Assembly (NCBI GenBank): GCA_018377375.1
Contig: JAGZZN010000009.1
Span: forward strand, 1-41,047
Direction of reading: 5' to 3'
Length of the DNA: 41,047 nucleotides
Source: Streptococcus parasanguinis
Lineage (GTDB): Bacteria > Bacillota > Bacilli > Lactobacillales > Streptococcaceae
Both the position numbers and the translations under genes were made by a program. Positions 17,053 through 24,903 of this stretch are shown here, in pieces. A model generated the notes under the pieces. That model was given only the letters and a program-made list of their open reading frames with translations, had not been told where the DNA came from and searched no databases. Numbering within the stretch: position 1 is the stretch's first letter; the number at the start of each line of letters is the position of its first letter.

Positions 17053-17053
17053 A
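17045..17053 (-). promoter_or_regulatory. Extended -10 promoter of recU-pbp1A
   Basis: On the minus strand TGATATAAT is a full extended -10, about 33 nt from the recU ATG. It shares bases with the divergent DUF1273 -10, so the two promoters may interfere. Confidence 0.65.
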
Positions 17054-17076
17054 TAAATTAGAATAATGAGGAAAAA

Positions 17077-17604
17077 ATGAATACCATACTTGTTGCAGGT
17101 TATAAGAGTTTTGATGTGGGAGTCTTTTCCAATAAAGACCCTCGACTGCCCATCATTAAAAAAGCTATTGAAAGAGATCTTCGTCGTCTATTTGAAGAAG
17201 GAGTGAAATGGCTGGTTTTTTCTGGTAATTTGGGATTTGAGGCTTGGGTACTAGAAGTTGCCTTTGAGTTAAAAGAAGATTACGATTTTCAAATGGCGAC
17301 GATCTTTCTATTTGAGAACGTTGGCGAAAATTGGAATGAAGCCAATCAGGAAATGTTGGCACGTTTTAAACAGGTGGATTTCGTGAAATATGCCTATCCC
17401 CACTATAGCAATCCGGGTCAACTAAAAGAATACAATCAGTTTTTGATAGATAATGCGGATGGAGCTTACCTTTTTTACGATCCAGAAAATGAAACCAATT
17501 TAAAGTATCTTTACAAAATGATGCAAGAAAAAGAACTATTTTATGTCAAACAATTAAGTTTTGATGACTTAAATGAACTTGCTGAAAATTTTTACGAAAA
17601 CTAA
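17077..17604 (+). CDS. DUF1273 / YpsA-like SLOG-domain protein
   Basis: 175 residues. A member of the DUF1273 (YpsA) family in the SLOG Rossmann-like superfamily, thought to bind a nucleotide-like ligand. Visible marks are the N-terminal VAGYKSFDVGVF and the central VFSGNLGFEAWVLEVA glycine motif (about 47-62), plus a later LIDNADGAYLFYDPENETNLKY. YpsA proteins have been tied to cell division in Bacillus and Staphylococcus; gpsB directly downstream and pbp1A upstream fit this. Biochemical function is unknown. ATG has a GAGGAAAAA site just upstream. Confidence 0.88.
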   Translation: MNTILVAGYKSFDVGVFSNKDPRLPIIKKAIERDLRRLFEEGVKWLVFSGNLGFEAWVLEVAFELKEDYDFQMATIFLFENVGENWNEANQEMLARFKQVDFVKYAYPHYSNPGQLKEYNQFLIDNADGAYLFYDPENETNLKYLYKMMQEKELFYVKQLSFDDLNELAENFYEN

Positions 17605-17614
17605 GTGTTATACC

Positions 17615-17644
17615 TTGATTTTTCTTACCAATTTTTTATATAAT
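17615..17644 (+). promoter_or_regulatory. Promoter of gpsB
   Basis: -35 TTGATT (17615-17620), 18-bp spacer, -10 TATAAT (17639-17644). Confidence 0.75.
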
Positions 17645-17673
17645 TGAGATGATGAACTAGATTGGAGAGAGTA

Positions 17674-18015
17674 ATGGCAAGTATTATTTTTACTGCGAAA
17701 GATATTTTTGATCAAGATTTCAAACGAGAAGTTCGTGGTTATAGTAAAGATGAAGTAAATGAATTTTTGGATGATGTTATAAAAGACTATGAAACCTATG
17801 CTGCTTTGGTGAAGGAATTGCGTGAAGAAAACGCACGCCTTCGTGAAGAACTTGCCCAAAAAGCACAGGAAACACCACAAACATCTCCAATTGCTAGTAC
17901 AGCTACGCAAGAATTCCCGCAAGTGACAACAGCGACGAACTTTGATATTCTTAAACGACTCAATCGTTTGGAAAAAGAAGTTTTTGGGAAACAGATCGTA
18001 GATCGCGATTATTAA
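17674..18015 (+). CDS. gpsB: Cell division regulator GpsB
   Basis: 113 residues. A DivIVA-like cytoplasmic protein that coordinates septal and peripheral wall synthesis and docks class A PBPs. The N-terminal membrane-binding and coiled-coil part (FTAKDIFDQDFKREVRGYSKDEVNEFLDDVIKDYE in two overlapping stretches, residues 6-40) is followed by a heptad coil to about 68, a Ser/Thr/Pro-rich linker, and a C-terminal trimerising helix (NFDILKRLNRLEKEVFGKQ). ATG 17674 has GGAGAGAG upstream; a TTG four codons earlier is inside that site. In relatives it binds PBP N-terminal tails and influences StkP; both partners are encoded in this window. Confidence 0.95.
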   Translation: MASIIFTAKDIFDQDFKREVRGYSKDEVNEFLDDVIKDYETYAALVKELREENARLREELAQKAQETPQTSPIASTATQEFPQVTTATNFDILKRLNRLEKEVFGKQIVDRDY

Positions 18016-18023
18016 TCCCATAG

Positions 18024-18418
18024 ATCGTGCAATTTTTGGATAATCGCGTGAGAGAATGCTCTCATGAGGAAAGTCCATGCTAGCACAGGCTGTGATGCCT
18101 GTAGTGTTTGTGCTAGGTGAATCCATAAGCCTAGGGACTTGGTATTCAAGTTACGGCGAGTGAAGGAGCTAAGTCTAAGGATAGGCTCTAGTAGCTCTGA
18201 AAGTGCCACAGTGACGTAGTTTTTAGGGAAACCTAAAAAGTGGAACGCGGTAAACCCCTCAAGCTAGCAACCCAAACTTTGGTCGGGGCATGGAATGCGT
18301 GGAAACGAACATAGCATTCTGACTGGAAACAGTAGACAGATGATTATCGAAGGAAATGGTACCTAGTCATTTCTGGAACAAAACATGGCTTATAGAAAAT
18401 TGCATATAGGTTGATGAG
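18024..18418 (+). ncRNA. rnpB: RNase P RNA (B-type)
   Basis: Catalytic RNA that removes tRNA 5' leaders. I recognise conserved blocks in order: GAGGAAAGTCCATGC (18066 on), GGTATTCAAGTTACGGCG, CACAGTGACGTAG, GGAACGCGGTAAACCCC, the ACAGATGATTATCGAAGG segment and GGAACAAAACATGGCTTA near the 3' end. The closing helix P1 is TGCAATTTT (18028-18036) with AAAATTGCA (18396-18404). Ends are set from P1 and the terminator and may be off by several bases. It lies between gpsB and rlmL as in other streptococci. Confidence 0.95.
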
Positions 18419-18446
18419 GTGGAGAGAGATCTCAACCTCCTTTTTT
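18408..18446 (+). terminator. Terminator of rnpB
   Basis: AGGTTGA can pair with TCAACCT (an alternative is GAGGT with ACCTC), followed by six T. It ends only 17 nt before the rlmL ATG. Confidence 0.75.
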
Positions 18447-18463
18447 AAAGTGATAGGAATAAG

Positions 18464-19621
18464 ATGAAAAAACAATTTGAATTGATTGCAACGGCTGCTG
18501 CTGGTCTAGAGGCAGTTGTTGGTCGAGAACTACGCGATCTTGGCTATGATTGCCAGGTTGAAAATGGACGGGTTCGATTTCAAGGAGACCGTCGAGCAAT
18601 CATAGAGACAAATCTCTGGTTGCGCGCGGCTGATCGAGTGAAAATTGTGGTTGGGACTTTTCCAGCCAAAACATTTGAAGAACTCTTTCAAGGTGTCTTT
18701 GCTTTGGATTGGGAAAATTATTTGCCTTTAGGAGCACGTTTTCCTATTTCTAAGGCTAAATGTGTCAAATCAAAACTGCATAATGAACCTAGCGTTCAGG
18801 CCATTTCGAAAAAAGCAGTTGTTAAAAAGTTACAAAAACACTATGCCCGACCAGAAGGTGTTCCTCTCATGGAAAATGGGGCAGAGTTCAAGATCGAAGT
18901 ATCGATCCTTAAAGACCAAGCCACTGTCTTGATTGATACCACTGGTAGTAGCCTCTTCAAACGTGGCTATCGGACCGAAAAAGGGGGAGCCCCTATTAAG
19001 GAAAATATGGCGGCAGCAATCCTTCTGCTGTCAAACTGGTATCCAGATAAGCCCTTGATTGACCCCACATGTGGTTCTGGTACGTTTTGTATTGAGGCGG
19101 CGATGATTGCTAGAAAGATGGCACCTGGATTGCGTCGGACCTTTTCTTTTGAAGAATGGAACTGGATGGATGATCGCTTGATTCATGAAGTTCGTCAAGA
19201 AGCGAGCAGGAAAATCAATCGTGAGATCGAATTGGATATTATGGGAACCGATATCGATGCACGGATGGTTGAGATTGCTAAAGAAAATGCTCAGAAAGCG
19301 GGCGTTAGCAATGACATTACTTTCAAACAAATGCGAGTCCAAGATCTCCACTCAGATAAGATCAATGGGGTGATTATTTCTAACCCTCCATATGGAGAAC
19401 GCTTATCCGATGATGAAGGCGTGACGAGATTGTATACTGAAATGGGGCACGTATTTGCACCTCTCAAAACCTGGAGTAAATTTATCTTAACCAGTGATGA
19501 AGGTTTTGAATCTAAATTCGGTAGTAAAGCAGAAAAAAAACGAAAACTTTATAACGGAACCCTTAAAGTTGATCTCTACCAATATTTTGGGGAACGTGTA
19601 AAAAGGCAGATAAAGGCATAG
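18464..19621 (+). CDS. rlmL: 23S rRNA (guanine-N2)-methyltransferase RlmL
   Basis: 385 residues. SAM-dependent methyltransferase for m2G in 23S rRNA (G2445 by homology to the E. coli RlmL N-terminal half). An N-terminal ferredoxin-like plus THUMP region (about 1-155) precedes the Rossmann domain with DPTCGSGTFCIEAA (about 200), MGTDIDARM (about 262) and the catalytic NPPYGERL (about 310). Length fits the single-methyltransferase Firmicute form without the RlmK half. ATG follows AGGAAT. No separate promoter is visible after the rnpB terminator; mapZ follows 11 nt later. Confidence 0.92.
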   Translation: MKKQFELIATAAAGLEAVVGRELRDLGYDCQVENGRVRFQGDRRAIIETNLWLRAADRVKIVVGTFPAKTFEELFQGVFALDWENYLPLGARFPISKAKCVKSKLHNEPSVQAISKKAVVKKLQKHYARPEGVPLMENGAEFKIEVSILKDQATVLIDTTGSSLFKRGYRTEKGGAPIKENMAAAILLLSNWYPDKPLIDPTCGSGTFCIEAAMIARKMAPGLRRTFSFEEWNWMDDRLIHEVRQEASRKINREIELDIMGTDIDARMVEIAKENAQKAGVSNDITFKQMRVQDLHSDKINGVIISNPPYGERLSDDEGVTRLYTEMGHVFAPLKTWSKFILTSDEGFESKFGSKAEKKRKLYNGTLKVDLYQYFGERVKRQIKA

Positions 19622-19632
19622 AAAGGATTTTT

Positions 19633-21057
19633 ATGACAGAGAAGGATAAAAAGCCATTAGAGCAAGAAACAGAATCAATTTTAGATTTCGAAGACGCTAA
19701 AGAGATGACGATTGGGCAGGCCAATCGAAAGGCAGAAGAAATTGAAGCAGGTGTAACAGAGGGCGATAATGTCTTAGACAAATACATCAAACAACACCGA
19801 GCAGAAATTGAAGCAGAAAAATACGATACAAAGATTTTGGCCAAAGAGGAATTGGCTAAGGCTGAAGAGTTGGCAGCTACAGAAACAGTTGCTGAAGTTG
19901 CTGGAGTAGTGGAAGTGCCGGAAGTAACGGAAACGGTCTTGGAACAAAGGCCTGAAATGGATGCCATCTCAACAGAATTACCAGCTAAGATTAAATTTGG
20001 ACCAACACCAACCGAACCAATTGTAGAAGCAGAGGACCTTCCTGAGGAAACTCCAAGCAATGCTGGTAAACGAATCAAAGCGGTTCTATACTCTGCATTA
20101 GGTCTTGCGATTGTCGGTTCGGCCATTTTCGTGACCTATAACTGGATGCACAGTCGTGGAAAATCTGGTGGTACAACAGTTGTATCTTCTTCATCTAGCA
20201 AGTCATCTTCTACTTCTAAATCAAGTAGCAGTGAAACACAAGCTCAAAAATTGGAAGAGTTTACCAAAGCTTACGATGCCTTTTTTGTAGACGAATCGAA
20301 AAGTGGGCTAAAAAATGATAAATTCGGAGACTTGGAAAATCTGAAGAAACTGCTGGACAAATTAGAAGGAAGCAGTGATTATAATGCGGCTAAAACAAAA
20401 TATGAAGATCTTGTGAAGCAAGTTTCTGCCATTCAAAAAGTGAATTCTCAATTCAGTTCTCCAGTCATCAAAGATGGAGTTCTTGATGCAACTGCCAAAG
20501 CAAAAAGTGATGCGACCTTTGCAGAAACAAAGACAGGCAATGAAAAATTAGATAGCTTATTGAATGAGGCAGTTGCGCAAGGACGTTCACAACAGGTTGC
20601 GACACCAGCTCCAGTGACAGGAACAGGTGGTGCAGATACTTCCAATGCAACTCCGGCCCCAGCTCAAGCAGCAACGCCTACAGCCCCGGCTGTAAATGCT
20701 GCTACAAGTGGTGCAGGAACTGCAAGTCCAGGCTATTCAGGTTACGGTCTTCCAAGCGATGGTGTTCCACTTCAGCGGAACCTGAGCCGTGTGCCGTATA
20801 ACCAAGCAGCTATCAATGATGTCAATAACCCGGCTTGGGTGTTTGGGGATGGTATCCTTGAAAAAGTATTGAACATTGCTCGTAAACGTGGACATATCAC
20901 TGGCAATCAATACATTTTAGAGCGTGTCAATATCATTAACGGTAATGGCTATTACAACCTCTTCAAACCAGATGGAACCTATCTCTTTAGTATCAATGCC
21001 AAGACTGGTTATTTCGTAGGAAACGGAAAAGGTCATTCAGATGCTCTGGATTATTAA
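19633..21057 (+). CDS. mapZ: Mid-cell-anchored protein MapZ (LocZ)
   Basis: 474 residues. Streptococcal division-site marker that binds peptidoglycan outside and guides FtsZ inside. The cytoplasmic N-terminus has the FtsZ-binding conserved block DFEDAKEMTIGQANRKAEE and LDKYIKQHRAEIEAEKYDTK (residues 19-67). After an acidic region comes one membrane helix (about 149-169), a serine-rich linker (about 182-200), a first extracellular helical domain (about 205-300), an Ala/Thr/Pro linker, and a conserved C-terminal domain (about 385-474). Pneumococcal T67, an StkP phosphosite as I recall, aligns with T66 here; T78 has no threonine counterpart. Position after rlmL is the standard mapZ locus. Confidence 0.93.
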   Translation: MTEKDKKPLEQETESILDFEDAKEMTIGQANRKAEEIEAGVTEGDNVLDKYIKQHRAEIEAEKYDTKILAKEELAKAEELAATETVAEVAGVVEVPEVTETVLEQRPEMDAISTELPAKIKFGPTPTEPIVEAEDLPEETPSNAGKRIKAVLYSALGLAIVGSAIFVTYNWMHSRGKSGGTTVVSSSSSKSSSTSKSSSSETQAQKLEEFTKAYDAFFVDESKSGLKNDKFGDLENLKKLLDKLEGSSDYNAAKTKYEDLVKQVSAIQKVNSQFSSPVIKDGVLDATAKAKSDATFAETKTGNEKLDSLLNEAVAQGRSQQVATPAPVTGTGGADTSNATPAPAQAATPTAPAVNAATSGAGTASPGYSGYGLPSDGVPLQRNLSRVPYNQAAINDVNNPAWVFGDGILEKVLNIARKRGHITGNQYILERVNIINGNGYYNLFKPDGTYLFSINAKTGYFVGNGKGHSDALDY

Positions 21058-21095
21058 TGCTTGATCAGACATCCCCTTTTTGGGAAAAATGACAA

Positions 21096-21122
21096 TAAAA
21101 AAGGATGAACCAGAGGTTCATC
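21096..21122 (-). terminator. Minus-strand terminator at left edge of mapZ-luxS gap
   Basis: Stem GATGAACC / GGTTCATC, loop of 3. The U-tract is on the minus strand (A-run at 21097-21102), so it terminates leftward transcription, most likely luxS about 290 nt after its stop. Confidence 0.75.
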
Positions 21123-21173
21123 TCAGATTGAAGACAAAATCATCTTAAAAACTTTCCTTAGGTGAGTACGGAC

Positions 21174-21202
21174 GTCAGCGAACTTCTTTGAAGTTCCATG
21201 AC
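21174..21202. other. Hairpin 1 of intergenic stem-loop array
   Basis: GAACTTC / GAAGTTC around ttt, extended by GTCA / TGAC across a 2-nt internal loop. It sits in the convergent mapZ-luxS region and can form on either strand. Confidence 0.6.
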
Positions 21203-21203
21203 T

Positions 21204-21231
21204 AATTATTGAGCCTACGGTCTCAATAATT
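21204..21231. other. Hairpin 2 of intergenic stem-loop array
   Basis: Perfect 10-bp inverted repeat AATTATTGAG / CTCAATAATT with an 8-nt loop, one base after hairpin 1. Confidence 0.6.
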
Positions 21232-21235
21232 CCGA

Positions 21236-21267
21236 GTGTCTGAAACGTTATTGTTTCAGACACTTTT
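21236..21267 (+). terminator. Hairpin 3, likely mapZ terminator
   Basis: Perfect 11-bp stem GTGTCTGAAAC / GTTTCAGACAC, 6-nt loop, then TTTT on the plus strand. It can terminate rightward transcripts from mapZ. Confidence 0.65.
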
Positions 21268-21383
21268 CTCACAGCGGAAAGTTTCAGTATTTTCTTAAAT
21301 CGATTTAAAAATTGGGACTCAATTTTATTTTTTTGCAGAATCACTTAGCTTATTTTACTTTAAAATAGTTTGTCTACATTCTA

Positions 21384-21409
21384 GGATGAACCATAGGTTC
21401 ATCCTTTTT
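21384..21409 (+). terminator. Plus-strand terminator at right edge of mapZ-luxS gap
   Basis: Stem GGATGAACC / GGTTCATCC with loop ata and five T. The stem is nearly identical to the hairpin at 21096-21122 but its U-tract faces right, so it stops plus-strand transcripts 4 nt before the luxS stop. Confidence 0.8.
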
Positions 21410-21413
21410 CGTA

Positions 21414-21896
21414 TTAAACAATATGACGTTCAAATGGATCGTCAGAAATTCCTTGATCTAGAATCAGGCGACACCATTCTTTGGCTGAGAAGAGGCTGTG
21501 GTCCTTGTAATTTCCACAAGACTCAATAGTTGTGCCTGGGACATCCTCCCAAGTGCTGACAGATGCAATTTCTTCTAAAGAATCTTTGATTACTTTAGCA
21601 ATTTCCGTACTCGAATGTTGTCCCCACATGATCATATGAAAACCGGTGCGACATCCAAAAGGGGAACAATCAATCATACCATCGATGCGTTTGCGAATGA
21701 GCATCGCAAGAAGGTGCTCGATCGTGTGAAGCCCTGCCGTTGGAATCGCATTTTCATTCGGCTGCACTAGGCGAATATCAAAGTTAGAGATGATGTCTCC
21801 TTTGGGTCCAGTTTCCTCACCAATCAAGCGTACATAAGGAGCCTTCACAGCTGTGTGGTCCAATTCAAAACTTTCAACAATTACTTCTTTTGTCAT
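21414..21896 (-). CDS. luxS: S-ribosylhomocysteine lyase LuxS
   Basis: 160 residues, normal length. Splits S-ribosylhomocysteine into homocysteine and DPD, the precursor of autoinducer-2, in the activated methyl cycle. Metal ligands are visible: H57 and H61 in HTIEH and C127 in ESCGNY; catalytic C82 is in SPFGCRTGF. ATG 21896 has AAGGA upstream; a TTG two codons earlier is unlikely. Single gene with its own promoter; convergent with mapZ. The hairpin just beyond its stop has its U-tract on the wrong strand for luxS, so the luxS mRNA probably extends to the terminator at 21096-21122. Confidence 0.97.
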   Translation of the reverse strand: MTKEVIVESFELDHTAVKAPYVRLIGEETGPKGDIISNFDIRLVQPNENAIPTAGLHTIEHLLAMLIRKRIDGMIDCSPFGCRTGFHMIMWGQHSSTEIAKVIKDSLEEIASVSTWEDVPGTTIESCGNYKDHSLFSAKEWCRLILDQGISDDPFERHIV

Positions 21897-21922
21897 ACTC
21901 AAATCCTTCTTTGTTTTTCTTG

Positions 21923-21950
21923 ATTATAGCATAAAAAGCGGATTCAACAA
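21923..21950 (-). promoter_or_regulatory. Promoter of luxS
   Basis: On the minus strand: -35 TTGTTG (21945-21950), 16-bp spacer, -10 TATAAT (21923-21928) with extended TG. Confidence 0.8.
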
Positions 21951-22052
21951 AGTGGAAATAGATGAATTTCTCACAGGTGCTCCATGAAAGAAAAGTGGAT
22001 AAAAGAATAAGGGTTAAGCAAAAATATAAAAGGTTTTTCCTGTTTTTTTAGA

Positions 22053-22081
22053 TTGTTAATTTTAGTAATTTATGGTAAAAT
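22053..22081 (+). promoter_or_regulatory. Promoter of rny
   Basis: -35 TTGTTA (22053-22058), 17-bp spacer, -10 TAAAAT (22076-22081) with an extended TG. I see nothing else notable in the luxS-rny gap. Confidence 0.7.
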
Positions 22082-22129
22082 GTAAAAGAATTTTTAATTC
22101 AACTAATTAAATAGATTTGGGGTAAAAGC

Positions 22130-23737
22130 ATGAATTTTGTAATTACAGGTGTTTTTGCCGCGGTCATTGGTTTAGTCATTGGATATGTGGGAACTGCTCT
22201 TAAAATGAAAGCTTCAAAAGAAGCTGCGGAACTCACCCTTTTAAATGCTGAACAAGAAGCAACGAATTTACGTGGACAGGCAGAACGTGAAGCCGATTTG
22301 ATTTTAAAAGAGGCGAAGCATGAGTCAAGTTCACTTAAAAAAGAAGCACTTTTGGAGGCAAAGGAAGAAGCCAGAAAATATCGTGAAGAGGTCGATGCTG
22401 AGTTTAAGTCAGAACGACAAGAATTGAAGCAATTAGAAAGCCGTTTGGCAGAACGTGCTAGCAATCTTGATCGCAAAGACGACATTTTAACAAGCAAAGA
22501 ACAGTCTCTTGAACACAAAGAGCAAAGTCTTACAGATAGAACTAAACACATTGATACGCGTGAACAACAGCTGGAAGAGCTTGAACACAAGAAAGTAGAA
22601 GAACTGGAACGTGTCGCTGCTCTAAGTCAAGGAGAAGCGCGTGACATTATTTTGAATCAGACGGAAGATCAACTTTCAAAAGAAATTGCATCACGAATTC
22701 GTGAAGCAGAACTGGAAGTGAAAGAACGTTCTGATAAAATTGCAAAAGACATTCTCGTACAAGCCATGCAGCGAATGGCTGGTGATTTTGTTGCAGAGCA
22801 AACAAACTCAACCGTTCATTTGCCTGATGATAGCATGAAGGGCCGGATTATTGGGCGTGAAGGACGCAATATTCGTACCTTTGAGAGCTTGACGGGGGTT
22901 GATGTGATTATCGATGATACGCCAGAGGTGGTGACCTTGTCAGGGTTTGATCCGATTCGTCGTGAAATTGCCCGAATGACAATGGAGAGCCTTCTCAAAG
23001 ATGGTCGCATCCATCCAGCCCGCATCGAAGAGCTGGTTGAGAAGAACCGTCAGGAAATTGACAATCGTATTCGTGAATACGGTGAGGCGGCTGCCTATGA
23101 AATTGGTGCGCCAAACCTCCATCCAGATTTGATGAAAATCATGGGACGGTTGCAATTCCGTACTTCTTATGGCCAAAACGTTTTGCGTCACTCCATTGAA
23201 GTTGCCAAACTTTCTGGTATTATTGCTAGCGAGTTGGGTGAAAATGCTACCTTGGCACGACGTGCAGGATTCTTACATGATATCGGTAAAGCGATTGACC
23301 GTGAAGTGGAAGGAAGTCACGTTGAGATTGGGACAGAATTGGCACGGAAGTACAAGGAACACCCAGTGGTGGTCAATACCATTGCCAGTCACCATGGTGA
23401 CGTGGAACCAGAAAGTGTCATCGCAGTCATTGTCGCTGCAGCAGATGCCTTGAGTGCAGCTCGGCCTGGAGCACGAAGTGAGTCACTTGAAAGCTACATC
23501 AAACGCTTGCAAGATCTTGAAGAAATTGCAAATAGTTTTGAAGGAGTTAAGACAAGTTTCGCCCTTCAAGCGGGTCGTGAAATCCGTATTATGGTTAGCC
23601 CTGAGGCAATTAAGGATGATAAAGTGACGATCTTGGCTCATGATATTCGTGAGAAGATCGAGTCCAATCTTGAATATCCTGGAAACATTAAGGTTACCGT
23701 TATTCGAGAATTGCGTGCAGTCGATTACGCAAAATAA
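22130..23737 (+). CDS. rny: Ribonuclease Y
   Basis: 535 residues. Membrane-anchored endoribonuclease that starts mRNA decay. N-terminal membrane helix (about 3-22), long charged coiled coil (about 28-195) rich in Glu, Lys and Gln, KH domain with GRIIGREGRNIRTFE (about 240-255), then an HD domain with metal-binding FLHDIGKA (about 383-390) and ASHHGD. Length and order match the family. ATG follows GGGGTAAAAGC, a weak but usable site. Monocistronic, closed by a strong terminator. Confidence 0.97.
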   Translation: MNFVITGVFAAVIGLVIGYVGTALKMKASKEAAELTLLNAEQEATNLRGQAEREADLILKEAKHESSSLKKEALLEAKEEARKYREEVDAEFKSERQELKQLESRLAERASNLDRKDDILTSKEQSLEHKEQSLTDRTKHIDTREQQLEELEHKKVEELERVAALSQGEARDIILNQTEDQLSKEIASRIREAELEVKERSDKIAKDILVQAMQRMAGDFVAEQTNSTVHLPDDSMKGRIIGREGRNIRTFESLTGVDVIIDDTPEVVTLSGFDPIRREIARMTMESLLKDGRIHPARIEELVEKNRQEIDNRIREYGEAAAYEIGAPNLHPDLMKIMGRLQFRTSYGQNVLRHSIEVAKLSGIIASELGENATLARRAGFLHDIGKAIDREVEGSHVEIGTELARKYKEHPVVVNTIASHHGDVEPESVIAVIVAAADALSAARPGARSESLESYIKRLQDLEEIANSFEGVKTSFALQAGREIRIMVSPEAIKDDKVTILAHDIREKIESNLEYPGNIKVTVIRELRAVDYAK

Positions 23738-23740
23738 ACA

Positions 23741-23772
23741 AAAAGCTTGAGATCTAGCATCTCAAGCTTTTT
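23741..23772 (+). terminator. Terminator after rny
   Basis: Perfect stem AAAAGCTTGAGAT / ATCTCAAGCTTTT with a 5-nt loop; symmetrical. Confidence 0.92.
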
Positions 23773-23787
23773 GAATGAAAAAATCAG

Positions 23788-23816
23788 TTGAAAATTAGGC
23801 CGATTTTTGTTACACT
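23788..23816 (+). promoter_or_regulatory. Promoter of the gmk-stkP operon
   Basis: -35 TTGAAA (23788-23793), 17-bp spacer, -10 TACACT (23811-23816). No terminator is seen until after stkP, so the transcript may run about 8.3 kb. Confidence 0.7.
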
Positions 23817-23843
23817 AGATAGAAAGACATTGAAGGAGAAATC

Positions 23844-24476
23844 ATGGCGGATCGTGGCTTATTAATCGTATTTTCTGGCCCTTCGGGGGTTGGAAAAGGA
23901 ACGGTTAGACGAGAAATTTTTGAAAACTCGGACAATCAGTTTCAGTATTCTGTATCGATGACGACGCGTGCACAACGTCCAGGTGAAGTGGATGGTGTCG
24001 ACTATTTTTTCCGTACACGTGAAGAATTTGAAGATTTGATCCGTCAAGGGCAAATGTTGGAGTACGCTGAGTACGTTGGAAATTACTATGGGACTCCTTT
24101 AACTTATGTGAATGAAACCTTGGACAAGGGAATCGATGTATTCCTTGAAATTGAAGTTCAGGGGGCCCTTCAAGTAAAGAAGAAAGTTCCAGATGCAGTT
24201 TTTATTTTCTTAACTCCGCCTGATTTGGATGAATTGCAAGATCGATTAGTGGGTCGCGGGACAGATAGTGCAGAAGTTATTGCGCAACGGATTGAAAAAG
24301 CAAAAGAAGAAATCGCCATGATGCGTGAATATGACTACGCCATTGTGAACGACGAGGTTCCTCTTGCTGCTGAGCGTGTCAAACGTGTGATCGAAGCAGA
24401 GCATTTCCGTGTAGACCGTGTCATTGGCCATTATCTGGATATGTTACCAAAAACACAAACTATTGTGAAGAGATAA
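23844..24476 (+). CDS. gmk: Guanylate kinase
   Basis: 210 residues. Phosphorylates GMP to GDP. P-loop FSGPSGVGKGTV (about 10-21), GMP-binding SMTTRAQRPGEVDGVDYFF (about 37-55), EYAEYVGNYYGTP and LEIEVQGALQVKK all match the family. ATG follows GAAGGAG. First gene of gmk-rpoZ-priA-fmt-rsmB-stp-stkP; pairing with rpoZ is conserved in Firmicutes. Confidence 0.97.
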   Translation: MADRGLLIVFSGPSGVGKGTVRREIFENSDNQFQYSVSMTTRAQRPGEVDGVDYFFRTREEFEDLIRQGQMLEYAEYVGNYYGTPLTYVNETLDKGIDVFLEIEVQGALQVKKKVPDAVFIFLTPPDLDELQDRLVGRGTDSAEVIAQRIEKAKEEIAMMREYDYAIVNDEVPLAAERVKRVIEAEHFRVDRVIGHYLDMLPKTQTIVKR

Positions 24477-24501
24477 ATAATTAGAAATTAGGTATAGGAA
24501 T

Positions 24502-24816
24502 ATGATGTTAAAACCTTCTATTGATACATTGCTTGACAAAGTACCATCAAAATATTCATTGGTCATTCTTGAGGCAAAAAGGGCCCACGAATTGGAAAGT
24601 GGTGCAGTACCAACTCAAGAATTCCAATCAGTTAAATCAACATTACAAGCGCTTGAAGAAATCGAGTCTGGAAACGTAGTTGTTCACCCGGATCCAGAAG
24701 CAAAACGTGAAGCGCTTCGTCGTCGGATTGAAGCAGAGCGGATTCGCAAAGAAGAAGAAGAGCGTAAAATTAAGGAACAAATTGCCAAAGAAAAAGAAGA
24801 TGGTGAAAAAATTTAA
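24502..24816 (+). CDS. rpoZ: RNA polymerase omega subunit
   Basis: 104 residues. Small RNA polymerase subunit that helps fold and hold the beta-prime subunit. The N-terminal MLKPSIDTLLDKVPSKYSLV and EAKRAHELE are the omega core; the C-terminal half is a long charged helix of Arg, Lys and Glu typical of streptococci. Two ATGs are adjacent (24502, 24505); AGGA lies just upstream and fits the second slightly better, so one residue is uncertain. Confidence 0.95.
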   Translation: MMLKPSIDTLLDKVPSKYSLVILEAKRAHELESGAVPTQEFQSVKSTLQALEEIESGNVVVHPDPEAKREALRRRIEAERIRKEEEERKIKEQIAKEKEDGEKI

Positions 24817-24903
24817 GGTTGGGGCTTCTCAATCTTATTTTTTGCTATTTAAAGGGTTCCGTGATAAAGTAAAGCTCATATGATAGAGGCTGGAGGTGAA
24901 AAA

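Noticed and set aside
19563..20126. Minus-strand 187-codon ORF opposite mapZ
   Set aside because: A shadow of the repetitive Glu/Ala codons of mapZ, with no ribosome site or known domain.
21123..21344. Minus-strand 73-codon ORF in the mapZ-luxS gap
   Set aside because: It reads across three hairpins, has no start signals and no recognisable domain; treated as non-coding.
22099..22590. Minus-strand 163-codon ORF opposite rny
   Set aside because: A shadow of the rny coiled-coil codons; Ser/Cys-rich composition is the typical antisense artefact.
24680..24883. 67-codon ORF overlapping the rpoZ end
   Set aside because: Out-of-frame shadow of the Lys/Glu-rich rpoZ tail with no start signal.
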